Made by a program: the position numbers and the translations under genes. A model generated the notes under the pieces. The model did no database searches, was not told where the DNA came from, and saw nothing but the letters and a program-made list of their open reading frames with translations. Below are positions 8,094 through 15,146 of a stretch of DNA of 64,000 nucleotides, piece by piece. Positions within the stretch are counted from its first letter, which is position 1. Every line of letters starts with the position of its first letter. The stretch comes from Candidatus Alistipes faecavium (GTDB taxonomy: Bacteria; Bacteroidota; Bacteroidia; Bacteroidales; Rikenellaceae): the NCBI GenBank assembly GCA_019118605.1, contig DWYP01000016.1, positions 1 through 64,000 on the forward strand, given 5' to 3'.

Positions 8094-10646
8094 CTACCGC
8101 ATGACGATCTCGAAAACCTCCGCCGGGCCCTTCACACGGACAGTCGCAGCGCCCTCCGCCACATCGAAACGGCAGAACGGCCGCGAAACCGACTGTTTCG
8201 CAAGTTCCGTTCCGTCCGGGGCGACCTGCGTCACCTCGACCGGAGCCTCCGGAGTATTCATCAGAAGCGTGCAGCTCTTTGTCCCGGGCTTCACTCCGAA
8301 CGTGAACTCCTCCGGGCTGACATACGACGTCTCGATACGCCCGTCGAACATCCGCAGCGCTCCCTCTCCGTCGTCGGCAACCAGCGCGAAGCCGAGGTCG
8401 TCGCTTCGCAGCGGGTTGACCTCGAACGTGCGCACCGAAGCGTAGTTCGTGCGCTCGGAATCCAGGCGCCGCAGCCGCACGTAGCGCGCATCGACCGCTG
8501 CGCCCGTCCAGCGGATCACGTATTGCCGGGTCAGGCCGTCCAGCAGCGGCTGCCACGTCCGCCCGTCGGCCGAGGCCTCCAGCGTCACGTGGTCGAAGTA
8601 GTCCACATCGTCCACCGAGTTGCGGCCCTGCAGGATCGAGACCTCCCCGACGGGGAACACCCCGCCCAGGTCGACACCGATCCAGGAGCCGGGCGTCTGC
8701 GCCATGCCCGAGGTATAGAACGTGGTCGAATCGTTGTCGAACATCAGTTTGGTCTGTGTCGTGCGGGCCGTGGCGAACGACCCGATGCCCCGCAGGGCCA
8801 TCGGAGCTTCGCCCCGCAAGCGCGTCAGGAAGCCGTAGCCCATGTCGTCCATGGCGTATTCGTAGAAGGGCTGCAGCTTCATCGTGCCCGAGCGGTGGGC
8901 GTCGTAGGCGGCGCGCTCCCCGCGGCTCATGAGGTTTCCGACGTAGGCCTCCCAGAAGGCGGCATCGTCCCCTCCCGAGCGGTAGGACTCCATGAGATCC
9001 AGCGCCCGCAGACCCCGGGCGCCGAGCTTTTCGAACTCCTCGAGCCACGGGCCCAACTCCTTGAGAAGCGCCTTGTTCGAGCAGCTCTTCTCAAGGATCG
9101 CAGGAGCCTGCTCCACACGTTCGAACTCCGCGCGCAGGGCCGCGGCGGCTTCCGACGACCAGTCGCCGAGGCGGAACGTCCGCGTCTCCCACGACTCGTC
9201 GCGCCGGTAGCCGTTCTCGGTGTCGGCCGAGTGGATGGCGAAGGTGCGGTAGGCTTCCGGAGCCTCGGAAACAAGCTCCCGAAGGCCGCGCTCCCAGTTG
9301 TCCAGGGCGTTGTACGAGGCGGTGTTCCACGCATAGTCCGCCACGCCGTACAGGGCCAGCTTCGACGCTTCGCCGTGCTCCATCGGGTTGCTGGCGATGC
9401 CGCACACCTCCTGTCCGGTGAGCGTGGTGTCGAGTCCGTAGACGGGGCCCTGGAGGATGATGTGGCGCACGTAGTCCGTCACGGGGAAGTTCCACCAGAA
9501 ATAGGCCGGACGCCGGATGCGCGAGTTGACCCACTCCATCGTCTCGGGGGTCATGTCGCTGCAGACCACGTCGCCCGTCCAGAAGACCTTCACCGAGGGG
9601 TCGAGCGTCTGTCCGTAGATGGCCAGGCTCCCCTGCGGCGTGGGGTTCGCCCACAGACGCGAATAGTCGGTCGGGCAGACCGTCAGCGGCGCCACGTCGC
9701 CCTTCGCCGCGACGAACTCCTTCGTCAGGCGGTTCAGCAGCTCGGTCTGTTTCAGCGGGTTGGTACCCTCGCCCGAGATGTCGTCGAAGAAGATCGCAAA
9801 CGACCGCACGCCGAGGTCGTACATGCTGTTGAACTTGTCGACGAGTTTCCGGTAGTCGGACTCGTTCCACTGGATGTCCTGACCCGGGTGGATCGCCCAC
9901 ACGAAATCGACGCGGTTGCGGCGGCACGCATCGACCAGTTCGCGGATCTGTGCGGCCTGCGCCTCCGGGTAGGGAAGGCGCCAGTTGGGGCAGCTGTGGT
10001 AGGGATCGTCCTTCGGGCCGTAAAGGTAGGTGTTCAGCTTGAAGCGCCCGTAGAAATCGATCAGCGAGAGGCGCACGGCGTGCGACCACGGCGTGCCGTA
10101 GAACCCCTCGACCACGCCGCGGTGCGGGAGGTCGGGATAGTCGTCGATCGCAACGCCCGGAAGCGTGCCGCCGGCCGCCGCGGGGCTCTCCACGAGCTGC
10201 CGCAGCGTCTGCACTCCGTAGAAGGCGCCGCGCTCGTCGTAGCCGACGATCCGGATGCCCCGGGCGTCGATGTCGAGGGCATAGGCCCCCGAGACGGGTT
10301 TCACCCCGCGGCGCGCAGCGGCCTTCGCCCCGAAGTCGATGTCGAGCGGCGCCCCTTTGGCGTCGAGCGGCAGGAAGCCCAGATCCCCGGCGAAGCAGTG
10401 CTGGCGATCCTTGACCTTCAATCCCTTCGAGAGGTCGAGGCATTGCGTGGCGTCGAGCTCCATGCTATGCGGCGTGGGGTTGACGACCACCCCGCGGTGG
10501 TCGGCCTTATGGCCCGGGACGGGCGGGACGGTCTGCGATTCGGAGCGCTGCGACGAAAGGTCGAAACCGGCTTCCTGGGCCGATACCGTGCCGCACAGCG
10601 CGGTGCAGAGGAGCCAGGCCGTCCAAAAAGTCTTCATGATTTTCAT
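8094..10646 (-). CDS. Secreted GH84 beta-N-acetylglucosaminidase (hyaluronidase/O-GlcNAcase type)
   Basis: An 850-residue exported enzyme with a signal peptide ending near residue 23 (VSAQ). It carries the N-terminal GH20b-like domain (about 50-170), then the GH84 catalytic barrel starting at PHRGVVEGFYGTPW (about 175). The consecutive catalytic aspartates lie in AIFFDDISGEGTNP near residues 289-290. The C-terminal part (about 610-740) resembles an F5/8 type C (CBM32) domain. The enzyme would remove terminal beta-GlcNAc from glycoproteins or glycans by the substrate-assisted mechanism known for GH84. It matches the Bacteroides GH84 family but is about 100 residues longer. It stands alone, not in a SusCD locus; the acyltransferase gene upstream is 21 nt away on the same strand. 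Confidence 0.92.
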   Translation of the reverse strand: MKIMKTFWTAWLLCTALCGTVSAQEAGFDLSSQRSESQTVPPVPGHKADHRGVVVNPTPHSMELDATQCLDLSKGLKVKDRQHCFAGDLGFLPLDAKGAPLDIDFGAKAAARRGVKPVSGAYALDIDARGIRIVGYDERGAFYGVQTLRQLVESPAAAGGTLPGVAIDDYPDLPHRGVVEGFYGTPWSHAVRLSLIDFYGRFKLNTYLYGPKDDPYHSCPNWRLPYPEAQAAQIRELVDACRRNRVDFVWAIHPGQDIQWNESDYRKLVDKFNSMYDLGVRSFAIFFDDISGEGTNPLKQTELLNRLTKEFVAAKGDVAPLTVCPTDYSRLWANPTPQGSLAIYGQTLDPSVKVFWTGDVVCSDMTPETMEWVNSRIRRPAYFWWNFPVTDYVRHIILQGPVYGLDTTLTGQEVCGIASNPMEHGEASKLALYGVADYAWNTASYNALDNWERGLRELVSEAPEAYRTFAIHSADTENGYRRDESWETRTFRLGDWSSEAAAALRAEFERVEQAPAILEKSCSNKALLKELGPWLEEFEKLGARGLRALDLMESYRSGGDDAAFWEAYVGNLMSRGERAAYDAHRSGTMKLQPFYEYAMDDMGYGFLTRLRGEAPMALRGIGSFATARTTQTKLMFDNDSTTFYTSGMAQTPGSWIGVDLGGVFPVGEVSILQGRNSVDDVDYFDHVTLEASADGRTWQPLLDGLTRQYVIRWTGAAVDARYVRLRRLDSERTNYASVRTFEVNPLRSDDLGFALVADDGEGALRMFDGRIETSYVSPEEFTFGVKPGTKSCTLLMNTPEAPVEVTQVAPDGTELAKQSVSRPFCRFDVAEGAATVRVKGPAEVFEIVMR

Positions 10647-10667
10647 AGGAACGGTATTTAGGTAAGG

Positions 10668-11816
10668 TTACTTGCGGGTCAGGAACCGCCGGGCCAACCA
10701 CCGTCGGACGGGTTCGTCGTACCACTTCAGGGCGGCCCAAGCCAGCACGATGACCCCGGCGAAGAGCCCGACGGCCACGGGCCACGCCTGCGTGAAGGGG
10801 ATCGGCGCGTCGCTCCACAGCCAGGAGAAGAAGAGGTACATGAAGGGGTAATGGATGACATAGACCGGGTAGGAGATGTCGCCCAGGAACCGGCATACGC
10901 CCGCCGTCGCGCGGTCGGTGGGTTTGCCCGAGGCTCCGAGCCACACCAGCAGCGGGAAGAGCACGACGACGCACAGCGTGTCGTAGAGTCCGTTCATCCA
11001 CACCGCGCCGCTGCCGCCGACGTACGGGACGCCGAGCAGCGCCACGACGGCGAGGCTGCAGATCCAGAAGGCCCCGCGAACCGGCACCGGGCGGAAGACG
11101 CGCGAGAGGAGCAGGCCCATGGGGAAGGCGAACAACAGGCGCAGCAGCCCGCCCGGGAGGTTCCAGTCGAGCAGCGACCACCCCACCCCGAGGTGTCCGT
11201 ATCCGGAGCCGTTGCCCACGGCGAAGGCCGCCAGGCCGAGGCCCATCAGGGCGACGAACGCCGCGAGCCACCGCGTCGGAAGGCGCCGCAGGAAGAGGGC
11301 GTAGCACAGGTTCCCTAGGTATTCGAAAAAGAGCGACCACGTGGGGCCGTTGAGCGGATACATCTCCCCATTGCCGCGCACCTCGGGCCCCGAGCCGGGC
11401 AGCGCGGGGATCAGGAAGAGGTGAAGCAACAGCGAGAGCAGCACCAGCGGGAAGGCCACGTGCGCGCCGTTCCACTGCTCGCAGCCCTGGATGCAGAAGG
11501 TCACGGCCCCCAGCACGGCCCCCAGCACCACCATCGGGTGCAGGCGGATCAGGCGCCGCTTGACAAACTCCCCGAAGGTCAGCGTCCGGCGTCGCCAGCG
11601 GTCGTCGTAGGCGTATCCGACAACGAAGCCCGAGAGGATGAAGAAGAAGTCGACGGCCAGGTAGCCGTGGTTGACACGCTGGTCGAAGGGGCTCGTCGCA
11701 AAGCCTTCGAAAAGGTGGTACCAGATGACGACAAGCGCCGCGACGCCGCGCAGTCCGTCGAGCAGTTCGTAGTGGGGTTTGGAGTCCGCAAAGGAGGCGG
11801 AGGAGATTCTCTGCAT
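10668..11816 (-). CDS. Acyltransferase family 3 membrane protein
   Basis: A 382-residue multi-pass inner-membrane protein of the acyltransferase 3 family (OafA/OatA-like), which moves acetyl or other acyl groups onto exported sugars or lipids. The N-terminal motif YELLDGLRGVAALVVIWYHLFE contains the conserved RG and catalytic His, and FFFILSGFVVGYAYDDRW follows near residue 52. About ten hydrophobic segments are visible and the C-terminus is basic (WLARRFLTRK). The start was placed at 11816 because the family begins just before the LDGLRG motif; the longer upstream reading frame lacks family features. It precedes GH84 by 21 nt and may be co-transcribed with it. The acceptor is unknown. Confidence 0.85.
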   Translation of the reverse strand: MQRISSASFADSKPHYELLDGLRGVAALVVIWYHLFEGFATSPFDQRVNHGYLAVDFFFILSGFVVGYAYDDRWRRRTLTFGEFVKRRLIRLHPMVVLGAVLGAVTFCIQGCEQWNGAHVAFPLVLLSLLLHLFLIPALPGSGPEVRGNGEMYPLNGPTWSLFFEYLGNLCYALFLRRLPTRWLAAFVALMGLGLAAFAVGNGSGYGHLGVGWSLLDWNLPGGLLRLLFAFPMGLLLSRVFRPVPVRGAFWICSLAVVALLGVPYVGGSGAVWMNGLYDTLCVVVLFPLLVWLGASGKPTDRATAGVCRFLGDISYPVYVIHYPFMYLFFSWLWSDAPIPFTQAWPVAVGLFAGVIVLAWAALKWYDEPVRRWLARRFLTRK

Positions 11817-11892
11817 AGGGTTGGTTTTGCGTTGTCGGGCCTGGGCCTTCCGCCGGACGGAGGGTGCGTTCGTTGTGCGGGAACCGGCGCCG

Positions 11893-11912
11893 ATGCGTAT
11901 AAAGATACGCAT
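11893..11912 (-). promoter_or_regulatory. Palindrome overlapping a likely promoter of the acyltransferase gene
   Basis: ATGCGTAT and ATACGCAT form a perfect 8-bp inverted repeat around a 4-nt centre. On the minus strand it contains TATCTTTA, one mismatch from the TAnnTTTG -7 box, about 80 nt ahead of the acyltransferase start. It could be an operator placed on the promoter. Confidence 0.4.
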
Positions 11913-11954
11913 AATTTTCGGGATCTCCAACGCCTCCGCGCAGGTTCCGGCAGC

Positions 11955-11992
11955 AAAAGGCCGACGCAGCCGGCGGTTTTGCCCCGTCGGCC
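11955..11992 (-). terminator. Probable terminator of the thrB-thrC operon
   Basis: Reading the minus strand, GGCCGACG and CGTCGGCC form an 8-bp stem around an 18-nt G/C-rich loop, followed by TTTT. It lies 26 nt past the thrC stop codon. Confidence 0.6.
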
Positions 11993-12018
11993 GCGCCGGC
12001 TCCTCCGGCAGACGCCCC

Positions 12019-13308
12019 CTACAACGCCGCAACGTAGGCCTCCAGCGCCCCGAGGTCGGCCTCCAGGGGCTGCGAGAAGGAGGGTTTCTCCATCAGGCCC
12101 GCCAGCTGCGGCGGAAGCGGCACCTTCGAGCCCGTGACCGCGGTAATCACCTCGCGGAACTTCGCGGGATGCGCCGTCGAAAGGTAGAAGCCCCCCGCGT
12201 TGCGATCCACCGAGGCGGCGTATCCCACCGCGCTGTGGGGGTCGGAGAGGTAGCCGCAGCGTTCGTACAGCAGGTCGATCGTGCGCCGGATCAGCGCGTC
12301 GTCGCACCGGAAGCCATCCAGCTCCCCGCGCAGCGCGTCGGGATCCCCGCCGCACAGCCACAGCATCCGCTCGAAGTTGCTCGGCGCCCCGACGTCCATC
12401 GCGCTCGCAGGGGTCGCCACCGAAGGCCGCGGGCGGTAGATGCCCGTTTGCAGGAACTCCGGCACCACGTCGTTGGCGTTCGACGCCGCGACGATCCGCG
12501 ACACGGGAAGCCCCATGCGCTGCGCGAGCATCCCCGCGGCGAGGTTGCCGTAGTTGCCGCTCGGGACGACGATCTCGGGGCGCTCTCCGCCCGTCGCACG
12601 GCGCCACGCGCCCCAGCCCCAGAAGTAATAGAACGCCTGGGGAATCCACCGCAGCAGGTTGATCGAATTGGCCGACGTCACGGCACAGCGGTTCCGGAAC
12701 GCCTCGTCGGAGAAGGCATCCTTCACGAGGCGCTGGCAGTCGTCGAAACTCCCCGCCACGCGCAGGGCGTGGATATTGCCCCCGAGCGTGGTCATCTGAC
12801 GCTCCTGCAGGCGGCTGATCCGATGGTCGGGGTAGAGCACCACCACCTCGATGCCCGGCACGCCGTAGAAACCGTGCGCCACGGCGCTGCCCGTGTCGCC
12901 CGAGGTCGCCGTGAGGATCGTGAGCCGTTCGCCGCGGCTCAGCAGCCCCAGCGTGCGGCCCATGAACCCCGCGCCGAAGTCCTTGAAGGCGCACGTCGGG
13001 CCGTGGAAGAGTTCGAGCGTGTAGCGGCCCCGCCCCACCATGCGCAGGGGCACCGCGAAGTCGTACAACCCCTCGAGCGCGCACCGCAGCTCCTGCGGGT
13101 CGAGGTCGTCGCCGAAGAACAGTTCCGCAAGGTAGCCCGCCAGGGCGGCGTAGGACTCCCCGCAGAGCCGCTCGACGTGCGAAAGGTCCACCTCGGGAAT
13201 GCGTTCGGGGACAAAAAGCCCCCCGTCGGGCGCAAGGCCCAGCATCGCAGCCTCGCGGAGCGAATATCCGCGGGCGCGGGCATGATCTCTCGTGCTGTAG
13301 TATTTCAT
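12019..13308 (-). CDS. thrC: Threonine synthase
   Basis: A 429-residue PLP enzyme converting O-phosphohomoserine to threonine, the last step of the pathway. The PLP-lysine motif is FHGPTCAFKDFGAGF near residue 105, and the phosphate-binding loop appears as TATSGDTGSAV near residue 137 and PSGNYGNLAAG near residue 258. The N-terminus MKYYSTRD and segment APDGGLFVPERIP are typical of the bacterial threonine synthase group of about 430 residues. Starting at 13308 gives the standard N-terminus; a longer in-frame extension is not conserved. It follows thrB with a 16-nt gap. Confidence 0.95.
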   Translation of the reverse strand: MKYYSTRDHARARGYSLREAAMLGLAPDGGLFVPERIPEVDLSHVERLCGESYAALAGYLAELFFGDDLDPQELRCALEGLYDFAVPLRMVGRGRYTLELFHGPTCAFKDFGAGFMGRTLGLLSRGERLTILTATSGDTGSAVAHGFYGVPGIEVVVLYPDHRISRLQERQMTTLGGNIHALRVAGSFDDCQRLVKDAFSDEAFRNRCAVTSANSINLLRWIPQAFYYFWGWGAWRRATGGERPEIVVPSGNYGNLAAGMLAQRMGLPVSRIVAASNANDVVPEFLQTGIYRPRPSVATPASAMDVGAPSNFERMLWLCGGDPDALRGELDGFRCDDALIRRTIDLLYERCGYLSDPHSAVGYAASVDRNAGGFYLSTAHPAKFREVITAVTGSKVPLPPQLAGLMEKPSFSQPLEADLGALEAYVAAL

Positions 13309-13324
13309 GGCTCGGAATGTTTTT

Positions 13325-14254
13325 TTACGATTCGACAACCCGGGCCCCGGCGTTCGACACGCGGCCCGCATAGGTTCTGCAGCCGATGCCCAGATCGGCG
13401 AAATGGCGCTCCATGACGGCGACGATGCGCTCCGCAGCGGCGTAGTCCGAAGCCAGGGCGAAGACCGACGGGCCCGATCCGGCGATGTTCATGGCAAGGG
13501 CCCCCTGCGAGAGCACCGACTCCTTGAGGCGGTCGTATCCGGGGATGAAACCCTTGCGGTAGGGTTCCACCACGGCGTCGTGCATCGAGCGGCCGATCAG
13601 CGCGACGTCGCGCAGGGCGAAGCCCGCGACCAGCCCCCCGACGTTGCCCCACTGCTTCACGGCCTGCGAGAGCGGAATCTCGTGCGGAAGAACCGCACGC
13701 GCCTCCTTCGTGCTGACAACGATGTCGGGGTGCACCACGGCGTAGAAGAAGTTGTCGGGGACGGGCAGACGCACGATGTCGAAAGGCTCGTAGCCGCGGA
13801 TCAGCACCACGCCGCCCATGAGCGCCGGGCCCACGTTGTCGGCATGCGCCACGCCGCCCAGCAGCGCCTCGCCCTGCATGGCGAACTCCACGAGCCGCTC
13901 GATGGAGAACGGACGTCCCAGCAGCTCGTTCACCCCGTAGACCGCGGCGGCCGACGAGGCCGCGCTCGACCCGATGCCGCTCCCCGGGGCGATCTTGCGG
14001 AGCACCGAAACCTCGACCCGCACGGGGCGTCCATAGGCCTCGAGCATGGCCCGCACGGCCGGGGTAATGACATTGTCGTCGAGCTGCGAGGGAAGGGATA
14101 CTCCGCTCAGATTATGGATTTCAAGGCCCGGGAGGCCCTCTTCGACGCCGATCTCCAGCACGTCGCCCACGCCGTCGAGCGTCAGGCCCATCACATCGAA
14201 TCCGCAACCCAGATTGGCCACCGTTCCGGGAGCAAAAACTTTTATTCTTTTCAT
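13325..14254 (-). CDS. thrB: Homoserine kinase (GHMP family)
   Basis: A 309-residue GHMP kinase that phosphorylates homoserine. The N-terminus KVFAPGTVANLGCGFDVMGL and the ATP loop APGSGIGSSAASSAAAVYG near residue 85 identify it, and GSGPSVFAL near residue 255 is the third GHMP motif. The start at 14254 is chosen because the family begins at this KRIKVFAPG segment; the frame stays open upstream to 14536 but that part is the leader region. A bifunctional aspartokinase/homoserine dehydrogenase gene (thrA), often the first gene of thr operons, is not present between the leader and thrB. Confidence 0.95.
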   Translation of the reverse strand: MKRIKVFAPGTVANLGCGFDVMGLTLDGVGDVLEIGVEEGLPGLEIHNLSGVSLPSQLDDNVITPAVRAMLEAYGRPVRVEVSVLRKIAPGSGIGSSAASSAAAVYGVNELLGRPFSIERLVEFAMQGEALLGGVAHADNVGPALMGGVVLIRGYEPFDIVRLPVPDNFFYAVVHPDIVVSTKEARAVLPHEIPLSQAVKQWGNVGGLVAGFALRDVALIGRSMHDAVVEPYRKGFIPGYDRLKESVLSQGALAMNIAGSGPSVFALASDYAAAERIVAVMERHFADLGIGCRTYAGRVSNAGARVVES

Positions 14255-14477
14255 GGTAAATTTCTCTTTTTGCGTTTGACACAACCGTTTTTCCGGGAGA
14301 CTCCGGGGCCCGGGACGCGGACCCGGGGAAGGGGCCGCACGGACGGATGATACCGCCGACATGCAGACGTGTGCGTCTGCAAAGGTCTTGATCGGGATGT
14401 TTCCGGAGAGATGTTGGATGGTTTCCGCTCCGGCAGCCTGGGCCGGACATGCATACGACGATGCGACGGAACAAGAA
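14255..14477 (-). promoter_or_regulatory. thr leader RNA between leader peptide and thrB
   Basis: This 223-nt untranslated stretch follows the Thr-rich leader peptide. It can form several hairpins: CCGGC/GCCGG at 14430-14446, the perfect 8-bp stem TGCAGACG/CGTCTGCA with a 4-nt loop at 14362-14381, and GC-rich self-complementary CCCGGG blocks near 14310-14330. No hairpin followed by a clear U-run was seen on this strand, so if this is an attenuator its termination step is not a textbook intrinsic terminator. Confidence 0.6.
14362..14381 (-). promoter_or_regulatory. Perfect hairpin in the thr leader RNA
   Basis: TGCAGACG and CGTCTGCA pair perfectly with a 4-nt loop, about 100 nt past the leader-peptide stop codon and 107 nt before thrB. 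It is a candidate element of the attenuation switch. Confidence 0.55.
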
Positions 14478-14615
14478 CTACCTGACCCCCACAGGGGTGG
14501 TAGTCGTGGTCGTAGTGGTGGTAGTGGTGGTGACAACGGCGCGCACGCAGCGATCCGAAGCCCATCCGTCGATGCGCTCCGCAGAGATCATTGCGATATG
14601 CCGTTCGTTCATCAT
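14478..14615 (-). CDS. thr operon leader peptide with 12 consecutive Thr codons
   Basis: A 45-codon reading frame ends in VV, then twelve Thr codons in a row (mixed ACC, ACT, ACG), then PVGVR and stop. It lies directly ahead of thrB-thrC and immediately behind a strong promoter, which is the arrangement of the Thr/Ile leader peptide of enterobacterial thr operons, although the sequence is not similar to it outside the Thr run. Three start codons are possible: tandem ATGs at 14615 and 14612, which would sit almost at the transcription start (leaderless), or ATG at 14591, giving a 37-codon peptide with about 25 nt of 5' UTR. Slow translation of the Thr run when Thr-tRNA is scarce is inferred to control the downstream RNA fold. 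Confidence 0.85.
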   Translation of the reverse strand: MMNERHIAMISAERIDGWASDRCVRAVVTTTTTTTTTTTTPVGVR

Positions 14616-14620
14616 GGGAA

Positions 14621-14652
14621 CAAATGTAAGGCAAAAAATCCGGATTTCCAAA
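14621..14652 (-). promoter_or_regulatory. Promoter of the thr leader-thrBC operon
   Basis: On the minus strand TTTG (14652-14649), a 20-nt spacer and TACATTTG (14628-14621) match the Bacteroidota -33/-7 consensus exactly. Transcription should start at about 14614-14618, on or next to the first ATG of the leader frame. Confidence 0.8.
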
Positions 14653-14694
14653 TCCCGCTTACGATTTGTAACCCCGAAAGGCAAAAAATCCGGA
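14628..14694. repeat. 17-bp direct repeat at the thr promoter
   Basis: AAGGCAAAAAATCCGGA occurs at 14628-14644 and again at 14678-14694, offset by 50 nt. The first copy fills most of the spacer of the thr promoter; the second lies just beyond the left inverted-repeat element. Confidence 0.75.
14657..14673 (+). promoter_or_regulatory. Left copy of a 17-bp inverted element (candidate operator)
   Basis: GCTTACGATTTGTAACC contains the near-palindrome TTAC-N5-GTAA. Its exact reverse complement occurs at 14805-14821. This copy lies 5 nt upstream of the thr -33 box. Confidence 0.6.
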
Positions 14695-14804
14695 GTACCT
14701 TTTTATATAAGGGGCCGACGGAGGCTCCCGGGCCCTCCGCAGGCCCGCAGCAGGCCGGAAAGATTTTCCCCGGCGGAGAGAAAAAAGCAGCGGCGGCATG
14801 CGGC

Positions 14805-14821
14805 GGTTACAAATCGTAAGC
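14805..14821 (-). promoter_or_regulatory. Right copy of the 17-bp inverted element (candidate operator)
   Basis: GGTTACAAATCGTAAGC is the perfect reverse complement of the element at 14657-14673, with 131 nt between the two. It lies 87 nt upstream of the ilv -33 box. The segment between the copies holds no recognisable gene, and the flanks show no convincing target-site duplication. Confidence 0.6.
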
Positions 14822-14908
14822 CCAACCCCTTCCCTCGGTGAGAATCTCCGGCAGGGAGCTTCCGCACGCTTCCGGATTGTCATAAATTTAAATTTTTTTA
14901 GGAATTTA

Positions 14909-14940
14909 TTTGCGAATACAGCAAAAGATGCATATCTTTG
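14909..14940 (+). promoter_or_regulatory. Promoter of the ilv leader-ilvDBNC-asnB operon
   Basis: TTTG (14909-14912), a 20-nt spacer and TATCTTTG (14933-14940) match the Bacteroidota consensus in both boxes. The leader-peptide ATG is 24 nt beyond the -7 box. Confidence 0.85.
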
Positions 14941-14964
14941 GATCGGAAAAAAGAGAATCCGGTC

Positions 14965-15030
14965 ATGACCGTCCTGAACCATTCGAATATCAACGTCATC
15001 AATCTGCTGCTCGTCGTCCTGAAACGATAA
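14965..15030 (+). CDS. ilv operon leader peptide (Val/Leu/Ile/Asn-rich)
   Basis: A 21-codon frame from ATG 14965 to TAA 15030. Eleven codons are for branched-chain amino acids (5 Leu, 4 Val, 2 Ile) and four are Asn; the C-terminal part reads NLLLVVLKR. It lies directly behind the operon promoter and its stop codon is 1 nt ahead of the antiterminator arm, as expected for ribosome-mediated attenuation. Codon content matches the products of the operon: ilvDBNC make Val, Ile and the Leu precursor, and asnB makes Asn. Too short for most gene finders. Confidence 0.88.
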   Translation: MTVLNHSNINVINLLLVVLKR

Positions 15031-15031
15031 C

Positions 15032-15109
15032 GGGAGAAAGGTGACATTCATATCCGAACGAAATCTGAAACCTTTCTCCCCGCGCGGAGGAAGGTTTTCT
15101 GATTTTTTT
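15032..15109 (+). promoter_or_regulatory. ilv attenuator: mutually exclusive antiterminator and terminator
   Basis: Segment 2 (15032-15042, GGGAGAAAGGT) is an exact complement of segment 3 (15070-15080, ACCTTTCTCCC): the antiterminator. Segment 3 extended (15068-15079, AAACCTTTCTCC) also pairs with segment 4 (15086-15097, GGAGGAAGGTTT) with one G-U pair and a 6-nt loop, followed by seven T (15103-15109): the terminator. Because segment 2 begins 1 nt after the leader stop codon, a ribosome finishing the leader would cover it and favour the terminator, while a ribosome stalled on Val/Leu/Ile/Asn codons would leave it free to form the antiterminator. ilvD starts 37 nt after the T-run. Confidence 0.88.
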
Positions 15110-15146
15110 CGCAGCACAGCACGACCGGAAACAATTCAGACCGAGA

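Noticed and set aside
14255..14536. In-frame N-terminal extension of thrB
   Set aside because: Homoserine kinases start at the KRIKVFAPG segment; the upstream part is low-complexity and covers the leader RNA.
14657..14821. MITE or insertion element bounded by the 17-bp inverted repeats
   Set aside because: No target-site duplication, no imperfect extension of the ends and no second genomic copy in the window; an operator pair is the simpler reading.
14449..14841. Plus-strand frame with a run of Val, and minus-strand frame with a run of His, at the Thr-codon repeat
   Set aside because: Both are other reading frames of the ACC/ACT/ACG Thr run; only the Thr frame has a fitting promoter and gene context.
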